A stretch of DNA of 64,000 nucleotides. Source: Lineolata rhizophorae (lineage: Eukaryota > Ascomycota > Dothideomycetes > Lineolatales > Lineolataceae). This document shows positions 1 through 13,680 of the stretch, in pieces; positions within the stretch are counted from its first letter, which is position 1; each line of letters begins with the position of its first letter. A program made the translations under genes and the position numbers. The stretch covers positions 595,562-659,561 of the forward strand of contig MU001677.1 of assembly GCA_010093515.1 (NCBI GenBank), in the 5' to 3' direction. The notes under the pieces were generated by a model. The model saw nothing but the letters and a program-made list of their open reading frames with translations. It was not told the DNA's origin and made no database searches.

Positions 1-444
1 TACCGACGCGTAGGTTCCATTGGACGTGCCGCTGAGCTGTGAGATGGTGTCTTGCAAGCCTCGGATCGTCTCTTCCATGCGCTCATTTGACTTCTTCATA
101 GTCGTCTTTAGGTCGGCGATAGTCTCGTGTAGGTGCTGGGTCTCTCGTAGGTGTTCCGCTTTCAATTCCGCCAGCATGGCCACCTTCATCTCCGCAAGCA
201 TGGCTGCCCATTGGTTCTGCCCATTATCTCTAGGTGCCTCCACCTCCTCGCCTGCATCCATAGTGGCCACGTCTTCCATTTCGTCATCGGTGTCCTGTCC
301 GAGAGCAAGGCGCACATAATTGGGTCTCTTGCCGTTGCGGCTGGGTCTGCCGTTGGGCCTGGCTGAGGATTTCGCCGGTGGCATGTTGCCGTGCAACGCG
401 TCGTTGGTCAAGGCTCTTTTCCGACCACCAACACCTGTGGCCAT
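1..444 (-). CDS. Coiled-coil ORF cut by the window edge, LINE ORF1-like
   Basis: An uninterrupted frame of 148 codons starts at an ATG at 444-442 and runs off the left end of the window, so the C-terminus is missing. The first 40 residues are basic (GRKRALTND, then a run rich in Pro, Arg and Asn). An acidic patch (DTDDEMEDV) follows, and then a long heptad-like helix rich in Glu, Lys and Leu from about residue 75, with EMKVAMLAELKAEHL and later RMEETIRGLQDTI. A basic N-terminus followed by a coiled coil is typical of the first (Gag-like) ORF of fungal Tad-type LINE retrotransposons, and that is my best guess. An ordinary host coiled-coil protein is possible. A second in-frame ATG lies 20 codons inside. 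No zinc knuckle or reverse transcriptase can be seen because the sequence ends. Confidence 0.45.
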   Translation of the reverse strand, partial: MATGVGGRKRALTNDALHGNMPPAKSSARPNGRPSRNGKRPNYVRLALGQDTDDEMEDVATMDAGEEVEAPRDNGQNQWAAMLAEMKVAMLAELKAEHLRETQHLHETIADLKTTMKKSNERMEETIRGLQDTISQLSGTSNGTYASV

Positions 445-1130
445 CGACCAGTGGGCGGACCCCACTTAGAAGGTAAGGAAAGGTAAGCGAGAGTGATAAA
501 ACGATAGCAAATGCCTGGGGACAGGATGGACGGGCCACGATATTTGGACGGGTTGAGTAAGAAGGAAGTCTAGGATAAAGGGTACCTTGAATAGGGCGAT
601 GACTAACCTCACAATGTGCAGCTATGAGGAGTGCTATCACCTATTTGGTAAAGCTACCTACGTAACAAGCATTCTAGCCGAAGCTTTTTCTATGAAACAT
701 GTGAGACACGACAAATCACTAAGCTCGTGAATAACTACCTTGTTATTTGCGCTAATATTATATTCCCCTTTGATACTCTGTGGTCACCATTCAGATTTAA
801 CTGCTTTGAAATTTGCGAAATTTGGAACCAATCATCGCAGCCGTTATCGCAATCGTACTCACCATCTTACACACTTTTATTTTATGAAGGGTCTATCTAG
901 CTACAAGAAATATCCCCCTTGATTGGAGAATTATTACAGAAGCGAATCGTAGGTAGACTTTACAGGGCTCTGCCTTGTTGAAGGGGTCAGATCCTGACGA
1001 TGCCCAAATTCACAAGACTTGAACGACCTACCTTTCGCCCGTAGTCCGTTACGATATCGCCAAGTCGAGCTGCGATGCGTCACACCTGTTAATTGGCTCC
1101 TGCTGGGGTAGAGTCTTTCCGGCCATTTCC
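445..1130. other. Intergenic, no gene seen
   Basis: This 686-base stretch lies between the left-edge ORF and the 3' end of the next gene. It is moderately AT-rich around 640-930 and has only short frames with no protein-like composition. It would hold the 5' leader of the left-edge ORF and the 3' untranslated region of the gene at 1131-1995. Confidence 0.5.
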
Positions 1131-1995
1131 TCACGCCTTAGCTCTCTCCTGGGCGTCTAGCATCTTCAAATGCTCCACCAACTTCTCCACCAAGAACGGG
1201 CTCAATCCCAATCTACACACGCCAGTCAGCGCACCTCCGTACCATCCCATCAGTCCTAGCCCGGGGCAGCCAGAAGAGATAAAACTCACATGCCCTCATT
1301 CGTACAAACACGATACGTCCCGCTCTCCTGCCAGTTCCCGTCCTGGCCCACAAACCGGCCGTTCGCATCGACCTCCAAGCTCCCGAGGATGTCCTCGGGC
1401 CAGGCGACGCGGCCCCAGTCGGGCGGGTTCCGCAGGTCGCTGACGTGGATCCAGCCGCCGACGCCGGCCCCGCCGGCGCCGCCCTGCGCGCTGGCCCCGC
1501 CGGCGCTGTCCTGCCACGTCGGACTGCCGAGCGAGAGGCCGCCGGGCGAGGCGAGCGCGGCCGCCTGCGAGCGCGCGAACGGGTCCGCGCGCGCGTGCCG
1601 GCGCAGTACGGTCGAGAGGATGGCGTGGAAGGCGCGGTTCTCGGCGAAGGTGCGCGGCGTCGGGGGGAGGGCCGTTGTGGTGCCGAGGGAGAGGGAGGGG
1701 AGGGGCGGGGAGGTGGGGAGGAGGGAGAGGGTGTGCGTGGAGGGACGGGGCGTGTTTTCGTGGACGTACTGGCGCGAGGAGAATGGACCGGTTGATTAGC
1801 GGTGGTTTTTCCGATTTGATCTCTTTAGGGGTTTCTTTTTGCAGAGGTGCGAGAATGATGCTGGATGGGGAGGGGTTGGCGGCTCACGATGTTGGGGTTG
1901 CTGGATAACGTGGATAGACTGCGGAGATGTGTCCGAAGGAGCTGTTGTGTTCGAGGGAATGCGCGCGTGGCGCGAACGGAATGAAGATGAAGCAT
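1131..1995 (-). CDS. Conserved fungal protein, probably mitochondrial (222 aa)
   Basis: Three-exon model: 1888-1995, 1290-1768 and 1131-1212 (669 bases in all). Introns are GTGAGC...CCAG (119 bases) and GTGAGT...GTAG (77 bases, with a GCTGAC branch site). The N-terminus MLHLHSVRATRAF, followed by more Arg, Leu and Ser and no acidic residue, looks like a mitochondrial presequence. The body contains a Pro/Leu-rich part (HTLSLLPTSPPLPSLSLG, then LPPTPRTFAENRAFHAIL), an Ala/Gly-rich linker, and a strongly protein-like end (GGWIHVSDLRNPPDWGRVAW, GSLEVDANGRF, QESGTYRVCTNEG). Splicing of the last intron yields ILGLSPFLVEKLVEHLK and a stop. From memory this order occurs in an uncharacterised fungal family, but I cannot name a function. 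A three-codon upstream ORF sits just before the start. SNF1 lies divergently upstream. Confidence 0.75.
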
Positions 1996-3216
1996 CGTGG
2001 GCAGCTCACGCTGTCATGTAAACGAGAAGAGGGGGTGAGAAAGAACGCATTGTGGCTCGATTGGTTTAGGTGGAGTTGGGACGTCTGGCAGTGGCGGGAG
2101 CTCCGTGGTATTTTCTAGCGAAGCTATGACGCTGATGGAGCTCCGGGGCGGCGCTTGGGATCTGATTGGTGGCTTGGACAACCCTGTGGCTGGCCGGGCG
2201 GCTGTGTACCCTACATATTCCGTACCACGCATGTCGCACTCTCGCACGTGCCTACCGAGGACTCGATGCCTCTCGTGACTTACCTAAATACGGATCATCA
2301 GATAGCAAACCGTCTTTTTCTTTCGATGTTATACCTAATTTTTTTTGTTTTAAATAGAACATTTTGAGTGCTTCCGAATGCGATACTGCCCGTCTTCTCC
2401 GGCTGTGTATCAACCGGAAGCGCAGGCGACCTTGGACTGCAATTGGACCGAAAAGGGCTGGCGTTGACCCGCCCAGCCTTACCCCACGTCTTCCAACCCA
2501 TAACCACCCCCCGGGCCCCAAGGCTGCGGATCGCTCTGGCTTTGTGCCGTCCAGGCAACCCCCGAACTTGCTCCAAAACACCCTTTCATTGCGCGGCACA
2601 TTACTCTGTCTCTCCATCTTATCAGCCTACGAAGAAGCGAGAGAGCGCGTCGGAGCGCGTGGTCCTGCCAGCTTTGGCCGCCCCCATCTTCGCCTACCAC
2701 AACGTCATATCGCGGCTCGGTGCCGGAGAGCTCCACGTGCGACCTCAGGCCCGGGCTGCAGCCTCGCCGCGGGGTCAAACAACTCCCGCGCTCCGCGGCC
2801 GGGCGCACCTCTTCCTCCCGCGCATCCTCCCGTATCGTGCCATTCTCAGTGCCGACTCCACCGCGGCCAGCGCTCGCTGCAGCGTCCCTCGCTCTGGCAG
2901 CCAACCAGGCCCCTGCAGCCACCGGTCGAACCGCTCACGCCCGCGCGACACGAGCGAGAGCGGGCGAGCTGGGGCATGTGAAAGTAGCCTCCTTCCGCCG
3001 GCGCCAACCTTCCTGAGACTGTCTCTCGTCGCTCTTGCCGCCTCACACAAGTCCTGACGCTTCTGTTCCACTTCCCGAGACGTCTCTCCACATCCGCGAG
3101 CTCGCGCTTCTGTCCAGATCGTCCTACCTCTTGCTTTCGCCGCGCTAAGACACGCTACCGCGTCTTGAACCCGTAACCGAGAAGCGAACTTTCGAGTCGC
3201 ACCCTCGGAACCCAAG
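1996..3216. promoter_or_regulatory. Divergent promoter between the mitochondrial protein gene and SNF1
   Basis: This 1.2 kb interval separates two genes that start in opposite directions, so it must hold both promoters. The half next to SNF1 (about 2,370-3,216) is GC-rich and contains C/T-rich runs, for example around 3050-3180, which often mark leaders and start regions in filamentous fungi. The long open frames here on both strands have low-complexity Arg, Pro and Ala composition and look like by-products of GC content. A T-rich tract lies at 2313-2350. I identify no specific factor site. Confidence 0.5.
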
Positions 3217-6137
<2,921 letters not shown>

Positions 6138-7570
6138 GTTGGTGGGGGCGTGACTTTTGGCACTCTTGGTGGAATGGCAAACTGCGAACTGGATAGGGAG
6201 TTTTACCTAGGTGGGATACTCGGTGAGTTCCCGAATTAGGAGTGTGTCTGTCTTATGGGAGGGCAAAATGTAAGAGGTTGCGTCGCAATCGGTAGGATAG
6301 CGTAGTTGGTCTGATCGAGTGGCTTTGCATTCTCGTTTTGCTGTTGCTGCTCTTGCCAAAGTGTAATGACCGGGTTGTGGCTATTTGTGGAAAGAGCGTC
6401 TTCGACCGAGCCCACGGTGTAGATTTTGTGAGCACGGGAGAATTGTTCGTGTGGTTTTTTGTATGTTGGGTTGGATATAGTTGGAGGATTGCTGTTGCAT
6501 TACGTGTTTTGTCCACAACGACCGGCAAGCCTTTACCTCACGATTTCAGATTGCACGACTTTCTCGGAATTGAGACTGTGGGGTGTTCCCGACGTACTAC
6601 TTAAGTGTCGTGATAAGGATGGCCAATCTCGTGGGGAATACGCTGAAGCGGAGGCATATCGGGGTGCAAGGGTTCGTCAATGAAGGGATTTCATACCATA
6701 CCTGATAAGCCAAAAATGCCGGCGGCCATTTAGAACGGCAGTCGGAAACCGTTGCTCTCTTACCGTTTTGGTGCTTGGAATTGCCGGTTTGCGCCAACTT
6801 GACCAATTCTACCTCCAGAGCGACGCCACGAACCCGCGTGGAGGTGATGGGGGCCCACGTTCTCGGGCGGGATGAGCGATAAGCGACTTGCTGAGCCAAC
6901 GGCTCCGTTGGCCCCGATCTCTTTTTTCTTAAGTAAGTCCTCATCCCCGACTTCCTTTCATCCCTCGTTCGATCGATACCTACCCAATCAGTTGAGATTC
7001 CACAAACGTGAAGTCGGGTCCCGACATGGGACGGTGACACCTGGCGAGGGTTGTGGGTGTACGTTGTGCAACTGACAATGCAGGTTGGAATCAAGAAGCC
7101 AGGGGCTGCGTGGGGAAACAAGGCTAGCGGTGAGGTATCTCAGTGTGTCGACCGACTGACGGGCGTCGAGTGAAAATGTCACATCAGCATAGGATCGCAG
7201 ACGTCCACATTTGATTGGAAATCATGATTCATATCTACCGAAGCTAGCTGTGGTCGTGACCTTGATTTCGATCTCGCCGATTCTCCCAGAGCCTCGGAAA
7301 AGGGAGTGCCACTCCGGCCGAATTCTTAACTCCAAACTCCACAATAAACGAAGAACTCCACATTGACATGTTGTCCTGAACGTTCCATCGTATCTATCAT
7401 CTTTGAATCAACCTCAGTCCCCTACATTGCACATGTAATATTGCTCCCGATTCCCGCAGGTAGTTGAAATGTGCAGAGATGTTAAGGTCCGGCCACTCCA
7501 TGCTGCAGACGCAGAAGACCGTAAAGACCTCTGCGGGCATGGTTCCTAAAGAATTTCCGCTGGACTAGGC
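6138..7570. other. Intergenic, convergent 3' ends, no gene seen
   Basis: This region lies between the stop of SNF1 and the stop of the minus-strand gene at 7571. Frames of 60-174 codons occur on both strands but none has convincing composition, domains or splice structure. It presumably contains both 3' untranslated regions. Confidence 0.5.
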
Positions 7571-8383
7571 TTAATTGCCGCCATCCTTTCTAACCCTTCT
7601 CACCACCCTGTTGCGCTTGTAAACCCGAACACGACTCCCCGTGGGACTTCGATTCTGGGAAGTGCGCAAAAGCTCGGCCGCAGCCCGGGCCCGCAAGGGC
7701 GCGGTAGACATCTCGCCAATTGCGATCTCGTTTTCTTTCATTTCTTGTCGGGCATACACAATGCTAGGGTCTTCGACCGCGTTTGCGTGGAGATAACGGG
7801 GCAACGGCCGAGTGGACGACTGCCTGGGCTGAGGTTCTGTCCACAAAGCCATAGAACCTGAGTGAATGTACTCTAAATTGCATTAGTCCACCTATCTCCA
7901 GAGCAACTGAGGGAAGTTCGATACCTTGCGCATGCTGAGTCTGGTAAAGATTCCGCATATATTTCAGTCTACCCTCATTTTTCAGAATTTCTTCGGCGAA
8001 AACATTGTCCACGGACTCTTCGTCGTCGCTCTGGCTCATTGCATTAATACTTTTGACAGTTTGTTTGAGATATGCTAACGTACTGCGGCCTTGATAATAT
8101 CGCTATCGTGCTTCCGTAGGTTTGCTTCCGAAAGGAGGAGTTTGTTCTCTTGAGTATAGCAACTAGTCGTGATAGAGTTATTGTCGTTTCCGTCAACTTC
8201 ACATTTGGGTGCGTCAAAGCTCCATTCTTCTGCTCCTTGATGAAGGTGCTTGTGTGAGGAGCTCATCACGCAGTCTTCTCCAAGTTGCAAAGGTAAACGG
8301 AAAGCAGTGTCGTTTGAAGGAGGGTTCATGTTTCCTGATTGATTTTTGGACTGAAGAATAGAGCTTGTTTTCAGACAGTGCAC
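7571..8383 (-). CDS. Hypothetical basic-tailed protein, three exons (230 aa)
   Basis: Exons are 8084-8383, 7925-8030 and 7571-7857, with 53- and 67-base introns (GTACGT...CCAG and GTATCG...TCAG, the second with a CTAATGC branch). The spliced frame stays open (693 bases) and joins three separate short frames. Exon 1 is polar (ending KHDSDIIKAA). Exon 2 starts with an acidic run (SDDEESVDNVFAEEILKNEG) and continues GRLKYMRNLYQTQHAQG. Exon 3 contains LPRYLHANAVEDPSIVYARQ and a helical EMKENEIAIGEM, and ends in a strongly basic tail (RVRVYKRNRVVRRVRK). The acidic-then-basic layout suggests a nuclear or chromatin-associated protein, but this is inference and I recognise no family. The start is uncertain: an internal Met lies about 18 codons downstream, and upstream exons are possible. 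Confidence 0.55.
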
Positions 8384-11300
8384 TGTGACACTTTCCTGAC
8401 CTTTAGTTTTGCTCGGGTATTGAGGAGACTCGGCGTTAATGGGTTTCTAAACGTACCGCTCACTTCTCGGCTCTGTTGGCGACCTGTAGACTGGTTTCCA
8501 GTAATCAAACGGTGGGTTAGTCTCGAACGTAGAGAACAGCAAATAAGTTCTGGCGAGTCCAAATAAAAATGGGCAGCATGCGTCTCGGGCAAGAAGCAAG
8601 GAATTACTGAAAAGGTACGGGTTTGAGAGTTTAGAAAGCGTGCGGATGGGGAGGGCGGGAAACAGGGCGACGCCAAGGGGATTTTAGGGCGAGTACGACG
8701 GACCCAACCACACGGCTCGGAAGAAGTTAGAAGATTGTACTAATCACATCGCACAGACTGCGTCTGTAGAAATAGGCATCCGAATGCCAGAGGGAGAAAA
8801 AAGGGCCGATGCGAGGGCAAAAGGGCGGAACCCAATTGGCAATGGGTACCATGCACGAGCTACGCGCGACGAGCAGGGATGCCTCTGAAGGGCTGAACCC
8901 TCAAGAGCTGAACTGAAAGCCTAGCCTTAGCTGGGTCCAGCGAATCTGTCGAAAGCGCCCATTTTGTAGAGGTGTCGATTTCAATCGCAATGGTCGAAGG
9001 TCTCTTCGCGGGAATCCCAAGGATCCGCGCCAGAGGTTGCCACACTAGTGTTAGTGTTTTTGAGACCGGTCTGAGCAGCATGCTCTTTAACCGTAGCTAT
9101 GATTTCTCAACGAGCAACCCGGCCCACACTCGTGGCTAGTTGAGCCTATCGTATTCGTTGTGTTCTTGCGAAGAAGAGGCAAAATGGGACACATGCATGC
9201 CTAGTGTGGGCAAACGTGCAGGAGCTGCCGTTGTAACTTGTCCTCATGATCTCGTTTCAGTGATGCACAGATAGCATGAACACCCCGCCTCACCGTCGAA
9301 AGCCGGCAAAGGTGACTCGTATGTTAAAAAATGCCCTGCGGCATCGCGTCCGAAGTTGGAACCCTGCTTCCCGCGGTTGGCAACCCCCCCGCAAATTCCA
9401 TTTCGGGGGTGTTTCGGGAGGGGGAGGATGTTGGCCACTAGGGGCTCGTTGTTGGCCGATCGCGTGCAGGGGGGCCACGTGTTGCGGGAAGTATAAAGGG
9501 CTCCGGTTGGCCGGTATGTACATGCCGCCTGCCGCTTAGGGAGCAAGCCCTTGCTCTCGGAGCCATGATCCGCGGCGCCAGCAATCCGCCTTCTGTGGTC
9601 CTTTGGACGCCTTCAGGAGAGCGTCATTAGCGCCATGCTTATCGTGCACTAATGGACGGTCTGCCAGTTCTAATGACATGATCTTCCTGAATTGCTTTTG
9701 ATCTGCAAGGCGACATAGAGCCGAGATGTACTGTTATCAATCGGGGATGAATGAAGTCCGGACACTATTGCGTCCTCCAGGCACTTCGAACTCGTAGCCT
9801 TCAGCACAAGCAAGAGCGAACATATACTTAGCTGAGATTAGCTGCAACAAATGCGGCGGTGTGATGTCGACGCGGTCGTGGCATCGTCCTATGTATTGGA
9901 GTGGTTGCTGCAGGTTGCAATTTTCCAGAGCATGCATGTCATAACCCAATTTAGTAGTCTATTGTGCCACAAATTGCGACTATCTTAGTTTCTAACATGT
10001 TCCAGCAATGCTGACGACTGTAGGGGTGAGAGTTAACATTATAAGGCATTAGCTTTCCTATCTCTACACTGGCTATTTATTATGGAGTAGTGACCTAATA
10101 GCTGAAGACGCATTGGCTAGTACGTCGTACTGAGCAAGTATAATAGTTTGTTTTCTAGAGCGACTCTCGATATTACCGGAATGGAAATATTATTTGAGGG
10201 CGCTGTAGCCGGATCACATCTTAGAAGCATATATTTTTCGGGCAATTGACATTTAGTAAACTCCAGATCACGGGAAGGAATCGATGCTTGTCTCTAAACG
10301 CTTGTGAACTGATGGAGGCTTAGACATGTATGAGTGATTACCAAGACCGTTCCGCTGTAGAGTGCTTTTTGTCATGGTTGCCATTCATGACTCGGGCTAA
10401 GGCGCTCCAAGAATGCCGCTAATGGTGTGGAGCTGTAGCCGGCCGCGCAACGCTCCCGCCGGCGCGGGGAAACGTTGCAGGGTTTTCGCAATTGCAGCGC
10501 CCGGTGTGCCGGCGTTCCCGAAGATGCACGAAGAGCCGTCAGTGGCTTCTAGCTCGTTCCGGGCAAGCGATTTCCACTGATTGCCTTTTTGCTTTTAAGA
10601 GAGGGCATTCGGCCCGACGGCCTTCGTATCGTCGCGGGTCGCGGGTCGCGCGGGTCGGGCCTCTCGGGCCTCGTTCGCTACCGTTTGGCCCGCGCCCACG
10701 GCGTCGGGTCCCTCCGTTCCCGGCTAGCTCTCTCTGAGCGTCGAGTTAAAACACTCTGCCGGGACGACCACATACCTAAAGTTCCCTCTCCGCCCGTATT
10801 CACACGCCTAGTTGAATGGCAAGCGCGGGTCATTGATCCCGCTCCCCGAAGTGAGCTCCCGACAACCCCTCCCTCTCCCACCCCGGTCGCCTTCCGTACT
10901 GCAAAGCTAGAGGGTTTAGTGTGTGTGGACTACGCCGCGGACCAACCCCGCCCTCCAATGGCCATGGACGTTTGAGTGAACTCGCATCATGCCTCTCTGC
11001 TGATCTTCTCCCCCGATAGCGCAAGGCACGTCCCAGATACACTTTGATTTGCAGACTTCTATCTCGGTTGGAAGCACGATTTGCTCTCAGAGTATCAGCC
11101 AGGCCGGTGAACCCGAACCCCTGGCTTTGGGTCGCATGGCGCCATTCATTGCCTTCTTACGCGTCCCGTTGCGATACCTTCACCGCAAGATTTGCGATTT
11201 TCAGGACTTGGGTGTAATTCCTCGCTCCTTTTATCCGCCGCAAACGGACACGCAGTAGCGCAAACTCGAGGCCGAACTGGCGTCACCTGCAATATCTAGG

Positions 11301-13680
11301 GCGGTAGTCCCAACTCAATGGGTGCTGGGACGGACGCGGCCGAGTGGCCGCAGACGGGCCAGAAATGTCTGCCGGGCACACAAAACCTGATTGCTTAACG
11401 CGATGCCGCGGAGCCAGCGGCCCCTAACGGCCAAACATGCGGCTTCCCGGGAACCGTTGCGACGGTTATTTCACGATGCAGCTGTTTGCGGCACACTTCG
11501 GCCCAGATCATGCCGGGCAAAAATCACTCGAGTCATCCGGACAGCAATTCACTTTTAATTCTTTTAGTCTGTTTGCGTAACCAGCCTGCCAGGCCGCAGA
11601 ATTATCCGCACTGTTGATTTCGAACGCCCCTGGGATGCGCATGAGCACAACGACAAGTAAAAGCCGCCACTGTGAAGACGCCATGCCTAAGGAAGTCTTC
11701 TAACGATGATAAGAACTTACAAGGGCTTTCATTCTAGTTACCTAACTCAAATGGACGGATGATCAAAAGTGGAAAGAACCCTTTAGAAAGCATGCCAACT
11801 ACTGTAAGTTTCAAAGAGTGTAGAAATGGGGTTTGCGGTCAAAAGACGTTGAAAAATTCGCGAATTTGCGATCCCGCGAGGGTGTTACTAGCTTTTTTTT
11901 TTTTTTTTGTGCCTTTGCAGAAGTTTTCAGGTCAAATACTAGCTTGGGTCAGTGGGATGATGTCGCTCAAGGCTGCGTTTGGTTCTTTACTCTAACCTCT
12001 GAGAGTCTACGAGTAAGCAATAGCCAGAGGCCAAGATAGCAGCACACAGCCAGACCCATACACCGGAAGGCGCTGTATAACGCATGTGTTCCGGCACGCT
12101 GTATGTGAAGAAAGCACTATTGCAAGCTTCATGCACGAGCGGGGCGTAAACGGCTCGATTCTGATTCTGACCAATTATGGAATGTGATGCTCGCCACCAA
12201 CAACAGACCGCAATGGTGGTTTCAGTGGGTCACTGGCTAGAGAGCGCAGGGCATGGGCATGGCTGAGCGCATAGCAACAACGGGACCGCCGGGGCAGTGG
12301 GGCGACGGGAACGGGGACAGACAGCGGGATGCCGACCCGTCCCTTAGCGGGAATTTCGCGGTGGGGCTTACTACGTATGTAGCACAAAGTTAAAAAGCGC
12401 CATGTCGACCTCGAAGCACGCACCACAAACAGGTCCTCCCACCGAAGAGCTATAGGTATGTAGATGTTACATGCAGTGTGGCTGGGCGTTCTCTCTCTTT
12501 CAAGTGGGGATGATACTCGGGCCAAGCCCGTTGGGCGCGGCTTCCTTTTAGACTCGGGGGAATATGTTCTCACCGTTCGTCTTCCGTTCGTGCCGGACCT
12601 GGCGCCCCTGCCACACACAGTCAGACGTGCACCGCACTAAGGATTGTTGCCGTCCCGCGCTTCCACCCACAGCTGTCCACGTAGACTGCTCGTCGCAACT
12701 CTGATGATCCTTCTTGACTTTTTTTTTTTTTCTCGAAGATTAAAAGAAGAACGTGCAATTCCGTCGCTCACATAGAGGTCAGGAGAGCGCGCTTAGCGCC
12801 AGGGGCTGCGGGCGACAGGAGATCGAGAGCTGGCCCGCATGGTGCCATAAGATCATGCAAGGGCGCACGCCGTTGCATATTGCGGTTGTACGGCCTACAT
12901 ACTGGGTGCACAACCAACGGCACTTCGCCAGGCTGAGGTCGTAGAATGTCACACAGTGACTCTGTAGCGCACATGCTAAGATGCTGATGCTTTCCCGCGT
13001 AGGATTCAAGTTAGCTTGAAGCTAGCGGCATGCCTTAATGACCACACCCTATCCTCAAATGTTTGAGTGGTGGGGATAGAACGGTCAGCCCCCTGCGTCG
13101 GCTCTTAATGTTTCAGCCTTGTAGGGCGGCATCGCCCCCGAGGGTGCTGATTCCATGAGCCGGACATGCAGTGGCTGAAACGATCGGGACAGGAATTGTT
13201 TGCATCGGACTCTACGTGGCTTGTCGTCAACTGCGTATCAACTAGAGGTCGGTGTTGGGCCTTTTCACAAGCCAGCGCCCTTGCAAAGCGTATTGGTCTC
13301 CGCGTGCAAACGGCGGCGCGGACCCACGTACATCGTTGTTTCAACATTGGCTGAAGTTGCCCCAGAAATTCCACCCGCGCTATGCTAAATTGACAGACCG
13401 GGAAAAAAGCGATCCAGAATGATCATACACGACGGCGAGATGATACAGAACCAAGGTATGTGCCAACCAAATCATTCCCATAACCGTCAGAGCCGAGTTG
13501 TCTCCTTCTCATACATGCAACCAAGAGCCCAATCAAAGCCGCTTAAAAACTTTCAACCGTCGCGAATGCATAAGAATTGAATAAAAAAAAATAGGGAGAG
13601 AGACAGACCATAGAGATCGCATCGGAGAACAGAAGGCCGCGAAAAAAGGGAACTTATCCAATTTCCTTCTTCTCGCACCT
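8384..13680. other. 5.3 kb gene-free stretch
   Basis: No frame longer than about 150 codons and no spliced model could be supported. Composition is patchy. About 9,600-10,400 and 11,550-12,180 are AT-rich, while about 10,430-11,500 is GC-rich. T runs lie at 11891-11909 and 12718-12731. I found no transposase, reverse transcriptase or tRNA-like B box by eye. The part next to 8383 should hold the promoter of the gene at 7571-8383. Confidence 0.5.

Noticed and set aside
2364-3057. Open frames upstream of SNF1 on both strands
   Set aside because: They are low-complexity, mutually overlapping and lie in the divergent promoter and leader. None looks like a protein.
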